Origin: Pseudonocardia halophobica
GTDB lineage: Bacteria; Actinomycetota; Actinomycetes; Mycobacteriales; Pseudonocardiaceae
DNA length: 64,000 nt
Assembly: GCF_027922425.1 (NCBI RefSeq)
Contig: NZ_BSFQ01000010.1
Span: forward strand, 62,001 to 126,000
Direction of reading: 5' to 3'
In this document: positions 1-10,459 of the stretch, piece by piece
Layout of the letters: every line of letters starts with the position of its first letter
Numbering within the stretch: position 1 is the stretch's first letter
Program-made: the position numbers and the translations under genes
Notes under the pieces: model-generated
What the model saw: the letters and a program-made list of their open reading frames with translations, nothing else
What the model was told of the DNA's origin: nothing
The model's database searches: none

Positions 1-108
1 GAACGACAGCAGCCACAGCCGGTACGGCCGGGCGAAACGCCAGATCCGCGGGACGGTCCCCCTGGCGACGGAGCGCGGGGCGTCGGCCGCCCGCGTCATC
101 CCGCGCAT
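1..108 (-). CDS. ABC transporter, N-terminal fragment (runs off left edge)
   Basis: Only the first 36 codons lie in the window, read leftwards from an ATG at 108; a second in-frame ATG is at 99. The peptide has a short polar start, then RIWRFARPYRLWLL, an arginine-rich amphipathic stretch running into a hydrophobic segment. This pattern is typical of the N-terminus of ABC exporter half-transporters (membrane domain fused to ATPase). No ATPase motif is visible because the gene leaves the window, so the assignment rests on the N-terminal pattern alone. Another membrane protein is possible. Confidence 0.45.
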   Translation of the reverse strand, partial: MRGMTRAADAPRSVARGTVPRIWRFARPYRLWLLSF

Positions 109-288
109 GATCGTGATCGGCCTGTCCACACACCTCACCCGAACCGCATCATGGGGCCACGACGCGTCGCCGGAGGCCGACCCGAGAGCTTCGGGTCGAC
201 ACTAGTGCGCGGCTCGGGGCCGCGCGCGTCACGCGCGGGGTCGGGACGCGGTCGGCGCGCGGTCGGACGGGTCCGGGAGGGTGTGGCA

Positions 289-341
289 CACGTCGACCCG
301 CCGCCGTGCGCAGGCGACGGAGGCGGGTGCGTGTCGACGTG
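289..341. terminator. Inverted repeat downstream of the small HTH gene
   Basis: CACGTCGAC at 289-297 is repeated in inverted orientation as GTCGACGTG at 333-341, and the flanking GC-rich bases extend the pairing imperfectly. It sits just past the stop of the minus-strand HTH gene (369), where a factor-independent terminator would be expected. There is no T-run, which is common for actinobacterial terminators. The rest of 109-368 shows no coding signal. Confidence 0.4.
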
Positions 342-368
342 GACGGGCCCGGGACGGCTCCCGGCGCC

Positions 369-578
369 CTACTTCTTCTTGGTGCGAGTCGCGCCGCCCC
401 GGCCGCGAAGCGTCACCCCGGTCTCGCTGAGTACACGGTGCACGAAGCCGTAGGACCGTCCGGTCTGCTCGGCCAGGGCGCGGATGCTGGCGCCCTTCTC
501 GTACTTCTTCTTCAGATCGGTGGCGAGTTTGTCCCGCTGGGTGCCCGTGATCCGGGCGCCCTTCTTCAGGTCGGCCAC
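369..578 (-). CDS. Small helix-turn-helix domain protein
   Basis: Encodes 69 residues. I chose the GTG at 578 because AGAGGAGG lies 9 nt upstream; the longer open frame upstream reads like non-coding sequence. The protein starts MADLKKGARITG, has a helix-turn-helix at about residues 31-56 (SIRALAEQTGRSYGFVHRVL) and ends in a basic tail RGRGGATRTKKK. Small proteins of this design are widely conserved in actinobacteria, with no well-established function that I know of. The HTH and basic tail suggest nucleic-acid binding. It is monocistronic between two inverted repeats and on the same strand as the ABC-F gene upstream of it. Confidence 0.8.
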   Translation of the reverse strand: MADLKKGARITGTQRDKLATDLKKKYEKGASIRALAEQTGRSYGFVHRVLSETGVTLRGRGGATRTKKK

Positions 579-671
579 GACACTTGACCTCCTCTGCCCC
601 ACCGCGGAACCCCGTCCGCGGACCGGAGCCGCCGATCGGCTCGTCGGTGCGAGCCATGATGATCCTTCTGT

Positions 672-697
672 CGGGATGTGGCCAGCGCAACATCCCG
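672..697. promoter_or_regulatory. 8-bp inverted repeat upstream of the HTH gene
   Basis: CGGGATGT (672-679) and ACATCCCG (690-697) form a perfect 8-bp inverted repeat with a 10-nt loop. It lies between the end of the ABC-F gene (799) and the start of the HTH gene (578), both on the minus strand. It could be the ABC-F terminator or an operator for the HTH gene; the sequence alone does not decide. Confidence 0.35.
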
Positions 698-798
698 CAT
701 GATCGGTGAACGGTTCCCCCGTTCGGATCACGCGGACGGGTGATCGCTGCGGGCGCTCTCGCGACGGTGAGGTCACCTCCGCGTCACGGGCGGATGGC

Positions 799-2421
799 CT
801 ACGCCAGCTGGACGAGTTCCAGGTAGTCCGCCGACCAGTGGTCCTCGGTACCGTCCGGAAGCACGATCACCTTGTCGGGTTCGAGTGCCTCGACGGCACC
901 CGGGTCGTGGGTGACCAGCACGACGGCCCCCTCGAAGCGGCGCAGCGCGTCGAGCACCTGCTCCCGGCTGGCCGGGTCGAGGTTGTTCGTGGGCTCGTCG
1001 AGCAGCAGGACGTTCGCCGCGCTGGAGACCAGCCCGGCCATCGCGAGCCGGGTCCGCTCGCCGCCGGAGAGCGTGCCCGCCGGCTGCTCCAGCTGCTCGC
1101 CGGAGAACATGAACGTGCCCAGGACCGTGCGGAGCTGCTGCTCCGGCGCGTCGGGCGAGGCGTGCCGGATGTTGTCCCAGACGCTGGCGTCCATGTCGAG
1201 CGTGTCGTGTTCCTGCGCGAAGTACCCGGTGCGCAGCCCGTGACCCGGCACGACCCCGCCGGAGTCCGACTTCTCGGTCCCGGCCAGCAGCCGCAGCAGG
1301 GTGGTCTTGCCGGCGCCGTTGAGGCCCAGCACCACGACCTTGGTCCCGCGGTCGACGGCCAGGTCGACGCCGGTGAACACCTCCAGCGACCCGTAGGCCT
1401 TGGACAGGTTCTCGGCGGTGAGCGGCGTGCGCCCGCACGGGGCCGGCGTGGGGAACCGGATCTTGGCCACCCGGTCCGCCTGCCGCTCGGGCTCGAGCCC
1501 GGCCAGCAGCTCGTCCGCCCGGCGCGCCATGTTCTTGGCCGCGACGGCCTTCGTGGCCTTTGCGCCCATCTTCGCGGCCTGGGCGTGCAGCGCCGAGGCC
1601 TTCTTCTCGGCGTTGGCCCGCTCGCGGCGGCGGCGCTTCTCGTCCGTGGCGCGCGCCTCGAGGTAGCGCTTCCAGTTCATGTTGTACTGGTCGACCTCGC
1701 CGCGGGTGGCGTCGAGGAACCACACCTTGTTCACCACGGCGGCCAGCAGGTCGGTGTCGTGGCTGATCACCACGAGCCCGCCCTCGTGGGACTGCAGGAA
1801 CCCGCGCAGCCAGGTGATCGAGTCGGCGTCGAGGTGGTTGGTCGGCTCGTCCAGCAGCAGCGTGGTGGCGCTCTGGGAGCCGCCGTCCGACGCCGCGAAC
1901 AGGATCCGGGCCAGCTCGACGCGCCGGCGCTGCCCGCCGGACAGGGTGGCGATCTGCTGGTTCAGCACCCGCTCGGGCAGCCCGAGGTTGGTGCAGATCC
2001 GGGCGGCCTCGCTCTCGGCGGCGTACCCGCCGAGGGCGGCGAACCGCTCCTCGAGCCGCCCGTACTCGCGGACGGCCTTCTCGTTCTCCGGGCCGTCGAC
2101 CAGCTCGGCCATCGCGGTCTGGACCTTCTCCAGCTTGCGCAGCAGCTCGTCGAGGCCGCGCGCGGAGAGCACCCGGTCCTTCGCGGTGACGGAGAGGTCG
2201 CCCTCGCGCGGGTCCTGCGGGAGGTAGCCGACGGGCGAGTTGCTGGTGACGGTGCCGCCGTAGGGCTCGCCCTCCCCCGCCAGCACGCGCATGGAGGTGG
2301 TCTTGCCGGCGCCGTTGCGGCCGACGAGGCCGATCCGGTCGCCGGGCTGGACGCGCAGGGTGGCACCGGACAGCAGGATGCGGGAGCCGGCGCGCAGCTC
2401 GAGGTCGGTGGCGGTGATCAT
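799..2421 (-). CDS. ABC-F family ATPase, ribosome-associated type
   Basis: A 540-residue protein with two ABC ATPase domains and no membrane segments, the ABC-F layout. Domain 1 has Walker A GRNGAGKT at residues 34-41 and signature LSGGQRRR. Domain 2 has Walker A GLNGAGKT and signature LSGGERTR, followed by LLLDEPTNNLD. A basic, alanine-rich linker joins the domains. ABC-F proteins act on the ribosome in translation or antibiotic protection rather than in transport. Length and motifs resemble mycobacterial Rv1473, annotated as a macrolide-transport ATPase. The ATG at 2421 has GGAG 8 nt upstream. It is transcribed divergently from the SDR gene across a 141-bp region holding an 18-bp palindrome. 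The specific substrate or drug cannot be told. Confidence 0.88.
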   Translation of the reverse strand: MITATDLELRAGSRILLSGATLRVQPGDRIGLVGRNGAGKTTSMRVLAGEGEPYGGTVTSNSPVGYLPQDPREGDLSVTAKDRVLSARGLDELLRKLEKVQTAMAELVDGPENEKAVREYGRLEERFAALGGYAAESEAARICTNLGLPERVLNQQIATLSGGQRRRVELARILFAASDGGSQSATTLLLDEPTNHLDADSITWLRGFLQSHEGGLVVISHDTDLLAAVVNKVWFLDATRGEVDQYNMNWKRYLEARATDEKRRRRERANAEKKASALHAQAAKMGAKATKAVAAKNMARRADELLAGLEPERQADRVAKIRFPTPAPCGRTPLTAENLSKAYGSLEVFTGVDLAVDRGTKVVVLGLNGAGKTTLLRLLAGTEKSDSGGVVPGHGLRTGYFAQEHDTLDMDASVWDNIRHASPDAPEQQLRTVLGTFMFSGEQLEQPAGTLSGGERTRLAMAGLVSSAANVLLLDEPTNNLDPASREQVLDALRRFEGAVVLVTHDPGAVEALEPDKVIVLPDGTEDHWSADYLELVQLA

Positions 2422-2464
2422 GAGAAGGACTCCGGGGACGGGGTCGGACGAGGAGGGCGGCCTG

Positions 2465-2482
2465 CGGGCACACGTGTGCCCG
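2465..2482. promoter_or_regulatory. 18-bp perfect palindrome in a divergent promoter region
   Basis: CGGGCACAC at 2465-2473 is followed directly by its reverse complement GTGTGCCCG (centre CACGTG). It lies 44 nt upstream of the ABC-F start and 81 nt upstream of the SDR start, the position of a shared operator or of a leader hairpin of the ABC-F transcript. No regulator gene is adjacent. Confidence 0.45.
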
Positions 2483-2562
2483 GGCGCGGCGCCTACTCGA
2501 TCAGGATCACGCCACCAGGCTACCGGCACGCGCACCCCGATTTCCCCCGTAGGGTCACCGCC

Positions 2563-3342
2563 ATGACCGAAGTCACCGCCGACGGCACGGGGGACCTCGC
2601 CGGTCGCGCCGCGCTCGTCACGGGCGCCAGCCGCGGGATCGGGCTCGCGGTCGCCGCCGAGCTGCTGTCCCGCGGCGCGTCCGTCGCGATCACCGGCCGC
2701 AAGCTCCCCGACCTCGAGGCCGCGGCCGCGGAGCTCGGCGCGCCGGGGCGCGTGCTGACGATCGCCGGCAACGCGGGCGACGCCGCCCACCGCGCGGAGG
2801 CGGTCACGCGGACCGTCGAGGAGTTCGGCAACCTCGCGATCCTCGTGAACAACGCCGGCATCAACCCGCAGTACGGGCCGCTGGTCGACGCCGACCTCGG
2901 CGCCGTCTCGAAGATCTTCGACGTCAACGTGGTCGCCCCGCTGGGGTTCGTGCAGCTCGCGTACCGGGCGTGGATGCGGGAGCACGGCGGCGCGATCGTG
3001 AACGTCGCGTCGATGGCGGGGATCCGGGCGACCGGCGTCATCGGGGCGTACGGGGCGTCGAAGGGCGCACTGATCCGGCTCACCGAGGAGCTGGCGGGCC
3101 AGCTCGGCCCGGGCATCCGGGTCAACGCGGTGGCCCCCGCCGTCGTCAAGACGCGGTTCGCGGCCGCGCTGTACGAGCGGGACGAGGAGGGCGTGGCGAA
3201 CCGCTACCCGATGAAGCGGCTCGGCACCCCCGAGGACGTCGCCGCGGCCGTCGGGTTCCTGGTGTCCGACGCGTCGGGCTGGATCACCGGCGAGACCGTC
3301 CGGCTCGACGGCGGAGCCCTGGCCTCCGGGGGGAACGGCTGA
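2563..3342 (+). CDS. Short-chain dehydrogenase/reductase (SDR)
   Basis: A 259-residue classical SDR. The cofactor motif TGASRGIG is at residues 20-27, NNAG at 96-99, catalytic Ser150, Tyr163 and Lys167 (YGASK), and the C-terminal VRLDGG typical of FabG-like members. The aspartate usual for NAD preference after strand 2 is absent; TGRK there suggests NADP(H). An NAD(P)-dependent carbonyl or alcohol oxidoreductase is secure; the substrate is unknown. The ATG at 2563 is preceded by a weak AGGG. The next gene, a lycopene-cyclase-type flavoprotein, starts 2 nt after this stop, so the two are probably translated together and may share a pathway. Confidence 0.88.
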   Translation: MTEVTADGTGDLAGRAALVTGASRGIGLAVAAELLSRGASVAITGRKLPDLEAAAAELGAPGRVLTIAGNAGDAAHRAEAVTRTVEEFGNLAILVNNAGINPQYGPLVDADLGAVSKIFDVNVVAPLGFVQLAYRAWMREHGGAIVNVASMAGIRATGVIGAYGASKGALIRLTEELAGQLGPGIRVNAVAPAVVKTRFAAALYERDEEGVANRYPMKRLGTPEDVAAAVGFLVSDASGWITGETVRLDGGALASGGNG

Positions 3343-3344
3343 AC

Positions 3345-4544
3345 GTGCGGGAGCCCGCGGCAGGGACGGCGCACGTCCCGGCCCCTCCCCCGGGCGCGGT
3401 CGACGTGCTGGTCGCCGGCGGCGGCCCGGCGGGGCGCGCGCTCGCCGCCGCCTGCGCGCGGACCGGCCTGCGCACCGCTCTCGCCGACCCCGCTCCGGAC
3501 CGCCCCTGGCGCGCGACCTACGCGGCGTGGGCGGGCGAGCTGCCGGCGGACCTGCCGGCGGAGGTGGTGGCGACGCGGGCGCGGGGCCGTGCCGTGGCGC
3601 TCACCGAGCACCGGCTGGGCTGGGAGTACACGGTGCTCGACACCGCGGCCCTGCGCGCCCACCTCGACGCCGGGCTGAGCGGCGTGACCGTCCACCGGGC
3701 GAAGGTGGTGGGCAGCGAGCCCGGGTACGCCCGGCTGGCCGACGGGTGCATCCCCGCGCGGCTCGTCGTCGACGCCACGGGGCACCGCCGCGACCGTCGT
3801 CCCGCCGCCGAGCAGACCGCGTACGGGCTGGTCGTCGACGAGGCCGTCGCCGCTCCACTGGTGGCGCCCGGCGAGGCGTTGTTCATGGACTGGCGGCAGG
3901 ACCATCACCGTCCCGGCGGCGCCTGGCCGACCTTCCTCTACGCCGTCCCGCTGGGCGGCGGCCGGGTGCTGGTCGAGGAGACGTCGCTGGCCCGCCGACC
4001 CGGCCTGTCCCTGCCCGAGCTGCGCGAGCGGCTGCACGCCCGCCTCGCGCACCGCGGGGTGCGGCCGCCCGCCGACGCCGAGGAGGAACGCGTCCGCTTC
4101 CCCGTCGAGGGGCCGATCGGCGCGACCCTCGCCCCCGGGCCCGCGTTCGGCGCCGCGGGTGCGCTGGTCCACCCCGCGACCGGTTTCTCGGTGGCGACCG
4201 CGCTGCGGCTGGCCCCGCTGCTCGCGGAGGCGCTCGCGGGGTCCGCGCCCCGGCGCGCGGCGCGGTCGGTCGTGTGGCCGGCGCAGGCACGCGCGGTGCA
4301 CGTGCTGCGGCACCGCGGGCTCGAGGCGCTGCTGCGCATGCCGCCGGACCGCGTGCCGGCGTTCTTCGAGGTGTTCCTCGGCCTGCCCGCGCACCACCGC
4401 TGGGCCTACCTCACCGGCCGCGCCGACCTGCCCGGCACCGCCGCCGCGATGCGGGCGCTCTGGGCACGGGCGGACTGGCCGTTGCGCGCCCGGCTCGTGG
4501 GTCCCGCGCTGCTGCCCCGGGCCCGGCCCGCCACCACCGGGTGA
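3345..4544 (+). CDS. Lycopene cyclase family flavoprotein
   Basis: A 399-residue protein with an N-terminal dinucleotide-binding motif GGGPAGR at about residues 25-31, a DATGH segment typical of flavoprotein cyclases and hydroxylases, and an overall pattern like CrtY/CrtL lycopene beta-cyclases (PWRATYAAWAGELP after the first strand, GALVHPATGFSV near the C-terminus). The family cyclises the ends of lycopene to beta-rings using a reduced flavin. The GTG start is 2 nt after the SDR stop, suggesting translational coupling. No other carotenoid gene (crtE, crtB, crtI) is in the window, so it would act on lycopene made elsewhere or on another isoprenoid. Confidence 0.78.
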   Translation: MREPAAGTAHVPAPPPGAVDVLVAGGGPAGRALAAACARTGLRTALADPAPDRPWRATYAAWAGELPADLPAEVVATRARGRAVALTEHRLGWEYTVLDTAALRAHLDAGLSGVTVHRAKVVGSEPGYARLADGCIPARLVVDATGHRRDRRPAAEQTAYGLVVDEAVAAPLVAPGEALFMDWRQDHHRPGGAWPTFLYAVPLGGGRVLVEETSLARRPGLSLPELRERLHARLAHRGVRPPADAEEERVRFPVEGPIGATLAPGPAFGAAGALVHPATGFSVATALRLAPLLAEALAGSAPRRAARSVVWPAQARAVHVLRHRGLEALLRMPPDRVPAFFEVFLGLPAHHRWAYLTGRADLPGTAAAMRALWARADWPLRARLVGPALLPRARPATTG

Positions 4545-4626
4545 CGCTCGCGAGTCGGGGCAGGTCAACGAACTACCCGCCGGTAATCTGCGGGGACCAT
4601 CGTGTGACCGATCCCCCGGAGGGCAC

Positions 4627-5076
4627 ATGTCCGCCTACACCACCGTCGTCGTCGGCACGGACGGATCCCCGACCTCGTACGTCGCCGTGGAGCGCGCGGC
4701 GGCCGTCGCCCGCGACTCCGACGCCGAGCTCGTGCTCGTCTCGGCCTACACGCCGGCCTCCCGCGAGGACACCCTCGAGGCCGAGGACGCGCTCGGCGCG
4801 GAGGCCTACCAGGTGCGTGGCTGGTCGCCCGCCGAGGAGGCCCTGCGCACCGCCGAGGACAAGGCCGCCGCGGTCGGCGCCACCAAGATCACCAAGGTCG
4901 CCGAGGACGGCGCCCCCGCCGACGTGCTGCGCAAGGCGGTCAAGGAGCACGACGCCGACCTGCTCGTGGTGGGCAACAAGGGCCTCAACACGCTCAGCGG
5001 CCGCATCCTCGGCTCGGTCCCGTCCGACGTCGCCCGCCGCTCCGGCGTCGACGTCCTGATCGTGCACACCACCTGA
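4627..5076 (+). CDS. Universal stress protein, Rv1636-like
   Basis: A 149-residue single-domain UspA protein. It opens MSAYTTVVVGTDGS and ends VDVLIVHTT, closely resembling mycobacterial Rv1636, a universal stress protein reported to bind cAMP. The nucleotide-binding loop G-2x-G-9x-G-S is intact (Gly116, Gly119, Gly129, Ser130). The ATG at 4627 follows GGAGGGCAC, a Shine-Dalgarno unusually close to the start. A TAATCT hexamer about 40 nt upstream is a possible -10 box. The next gene, 7 nt downstream, is a class III adenylate cyclase, so this protein may be a binding or buffering partner for the cyclase product; that link is inference. Confidence 0.88.
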   Translation: MSAYTTVVVGTDGSPTSYVAVERAAAVARDSDAELVLVSAYTPASREDTLEAEDALGAEAYQVRGWSPAEEALRTAEDKAAAVGATKITKVAEDGAPADVLRKAVKEHDADLLVVGNKGLNTLSGRILGSVPSDVARRSGVDVLIVHTT

Positions 5077-5083
5077 GCAGCCC

Positions 5084-6151
5084 GTGAGCGAGGGCTGGGT
5101 CCGGGACCTCGAGGCGTTCCTCGCGGCCGCGGACCGCGGCGAGCGGCGGCGGCTCGACGAGTCCACCGCACTCGTCACGGCACTCGAGGAGATCGTCCTG
5201 GGCGGCCCGCGGCGGCACACCCGCGCCGAGGTCGTCCAGCTGGCCGGCCTCTCCGACGAGGAGGGTGTGCGGCTCTGGCGGGCCCTCGGCTTCCCCGAAG
5301 TGCCCGACGACGCGGTGTTCTTCACCGACCGGGACGTCCAGGCCGCGTCGATGCTCGGCCGCGACCCCGCGGCGGCGGCCATTCCCGCCGACGTCCGCGA
5401 GGCGATGCTGCGGGCCGTCGCCCAGTCGGTCTCGCGGCTCGCCGAGTGGCAGATCGGCATGCTGGCCCGGATGCTGGCCGACCGCGCCGGGCAGGTCTCC
5501 GCCGAGCAGGCCGTGGAGTTCACCGCCGGGCTCCTGCCGAAGCTCGAGCTGCTGCAGGTCTACATCTGGCGGCGGCACCTGGCCGCCACGATGTCCCGGT
5601 TCGTGGTCGGCGGGATCCAGGACGACCCCGCCGCCGACACCGCCGCCGAGACCCGCACCCTCAGCGTCGGGTTCGCGGACATGGTCGGCTTCACCCGCAC
5701 CACGCGCCGGCGCTCCCCCGCCGAGCTGTCCGAGATGATCGAGCACTTCGAGGCCAGCACGACCGACGTGATCACCGAGTGCGGCGGGCGGCTCGTCAAG
5801 ACCGTCGGCGACGAGGTGCTGTTCGTGACCGACGAGCCCGCCGGGGCCGCTTGGCTGGCCCTGCGGCTGCGCGACCGGGTGCGCCGCGAGCCCTCGCTCC
5901 CCCCGCTGCGGATCGGGCTCGCCGCCGGGGACGTGCTGCTGCGCTTCGGCGACGTCTACGGCGAGCCGGTCAACATCGCCGCCCGGCTCACCACCCACGC
6001 CCGCCCGGACACGGTGCTGGTCGACCGCGAGGTCGCGCACGGAATCGAGGACGACGAGCGGTTCAGTGTGCGCCGGCTCAAGCCCCTGCAGGTCCGGGGC
6101 TACCGGCACCTGCAGCCCTACCTGCTGCGCGAGCGCGGCGACGGCGGCTGA
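5084..6151 (+). CDS. Class III adenylate cyclase with N-terminal regulatory domain
   Basis: 355 residues. The C-terminal class III cyclase domain (about 188-350) has metal-binding Asp199 (GFADMVGFT) and Asp243 (TVGDEV), adenine-selecting Lys239 and Asp290, and transition-state Asn297 and Arg301 (VNIAAR), so the full catalytic set for cAMP synthesis is present. The N-terminal 180 residues are helical, soluble, and resemble the regulatory domain of mycobacterial Rv1264/Rv2212, where it makes the enzyme pH-responsive. No membrane segment is seen, so a cytosolic enzyme is expected. It starts 7 nt after the stress-protein gene, suggesting one transcript. The gene ends 3 nt before a palindrome array. 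Confidence 0.9.
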   Translation: MSEGWVRDLEAFLAAADRGERRRLDESTALVTALEEIVLGGPRRHTRAEVVQLAGLSDEEGVRLWRALGFPEVPDDAVFFTDRDVQAASMLGRDPAAAAIPADVREAMLRAVAQSVSRLAEWQIGMLARMLADRAGQVSAEQAVEFTAGLLPKLELLQVYIWRRHLAATMSRFVVGGIQDDPAADTAAETRTLSVGFADMVGFTRTTRRRSPAELSEMIEHFEASTTDVITECGGRLVKTVGDEVLFVTDEPAGAAWLALRLRDRVRREPSLPPLRIGLAAGDVLLRFGDVYGEPVNIAARLTTHARPDTVLVDREVAHGIEDDERFSVRRLKPLQVRGYRHLQPYLLRERGDGG

Positions 6152-6154
6152 CAG

Positions 6155-6299
6155 CGCACTATGGAGCCATCATGCGATTCTCGAACTGTTTTGGACGCAT
6201 TATGGAACCATAATGCGCTTCGGAGCCGACTCTGAACGCACTATGGAACCATAATGCGCGTTCGAGAACCCTCTCTGCGCATCATGGTTCCATAGTGCG
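6155..6299. repeat. Array of four 22-bp palindromes at exact 41-bp spacing
   Basis: Copies lie at 6155-6176, 6196-6217, 6237-6258 and 6278-6299. Half-sites follow CGCAYTATGG and CCATARTGCG around a 2-bp centre; copy 2 is perfect except for the centre, the others have a few changes. Copy 1 is close to the reverse complement of copy 4. Start-to-start distance is 41 bp each time, with 19-bp spacers that are mostly unrelated, although TTCTCGAAC in spacer 1 reappears inverted in spacer 3. The elements are markedly AT-richer than the surroundings. They fill the gap between the convergent cyclase and sufT genes, so hairpin termination or protein binding are both possible. Confidence 0.9.
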
Positions 6300-6304
6300 A
6301 TTAC

Positions 6305-6718
6305 TCAGACGCGGAAGCCGAGGGCCCGCAGCTGCTCGCGGCCGTCCTCGGTGATCTTCTCGGGACCCCACGGCGGCATCCAGACCCAGTTGATCGTGAT
6401 GTCCTCGACCAGGCCGCCGGTGCTGCCGCCGGTGAGGGCGGAGCGGGCCTGCTCCTCGATCACGTCCGTCAGCGGGCAGGCCGCCGACGTCAGGGTCATG
6501 TCGATGATCGCCTTGTTGTCCTCGACCTTCAGGCCGTAGACCAAACCCAGGTCGACGACGTTGATCCCGAGCTCGGGGTCGACCACGTCGCGCATGGCCT
6601 CCTCGATGTCGTCGAGCGAGGGGCCCTCGCCGGCGGCCTGCGCGGCCGGCGGCTCCGGCATGCCGGCCGCCCCCCGGACGATCTCCGGGTCGGTCGTCCC
6701 GGCGGTGTTGTCGCTCAT
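6305..6718 (-). CDS. sufT: Fe-S assembly factor SufT (DUF59/MIP18 family)
   Basis: A 137-residue protein: about 45 variable N-terminal residues, then the MIP18/DUF59 domain (DDIEEAMRDVVDPELGINVVDLGL) with the conserved Cys in TSAACPLTDV and C-terminal WVWMPPWGPEKIT. SufT-type proteins help mature or transfer Fe-S clusters downstream of the SUF scaffold. The ATG at 6718 has GGAGGAGG just upstream and overlaps the sufU stop by 4 nt (ATGA), so it is the last gene of the coupled suf operon. A terminator function for the palindrome array just downstream is likely. Confidence 0.9.
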   Translation of the reverse strand: MSDNTAGTTDPEIVRGAAGMPEPPAAQAAGEGPSLDDIEEAMRDVVDPELGINVVDLGLVYGLKVEDNKAIIDMTLTSAACPLTDVIEEQARSALTGGSTGGLVEDITINWVWMPPWGPEKITEDGREQLRALGFRV

Positions 6719-7166
6719 GCCTCCTCCTTCACCCGCGCCACCGCGTCCTTGAACGCCATCCAGCCCAGCAGAGCACACTTCACGCGCGCCGGGTACTTGG
6801 AGACCCCGGCGAACGCGATGCCGTCGCCGATGACCTCCTCGTCGCCCGCGATCTTGCCGCGGCTCTGCGCCATCTCCTGGAAGGACTCGAGGATCCGGAA
6901 CGCCTCCTCGACGCTCTTGCCGACGACGAGGTCGGTCAGCACCGACGTCGACGCCTGGCTGATCGAGCAGCCGAGGGACTCGTAGGACACGTCCTGCACG
7001 GTCCGGTTCGCGCCGTCCCCGTCGAGCTTGACCCGCAGGGTCACCTCGTCCCCGCAGGTGGGGTTGACGTGGTGGGTCTCCGCGTCGAACGGGTCCCGCA
7101 GGCCGGCCCCGTGGGGCTGGCGGTAATGGTCCAGGATGATCTCCTGGTACATCTGTTCGAGCTGCA

Positions 7167-7167
<1 letters not shown>
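6715..7167 (-). CDS. sufU: SUF sulfur-transfer protein SufU
   Basis: A 150-residue IscU-like protein. The zinc and sulfur ligands of SufU are present: Cys38 and Asp40 (NPTCGDEV), Cys67 (GCSISQAS) and Cys131 (KCALLGW). In Gram-positive SUF systems SufU accepts persulfide sulfur from SufS and passes it to SufBCD, acting as a zinc-dependent transferase rather than a scaffold. The ATG at 7167 overlaps the sufS stop (TGATG); a GTG one codon earlier is an alternative start. It is coupled to sufT by a 4-nt overlap. Confidence 0.93.

Positions 7168-10455
<3,288 letters not shown>

Positions 10456-10459
<4 letters not shown>

Noticed and set aside
706..2562. Long plus-strand open frame opposite the ABC-F gene
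   Set aside because: It is the GC-rich antisense shadow of a gene with clear double ABC motifs; its protein shows no family pattern.
6155..6299. CRISPR array
   Set aside because: Repeats are fully palindromic 22-mers with 19-bp spacers, only four copies, no cas genes nearby, and repeat orientation is not uniform.
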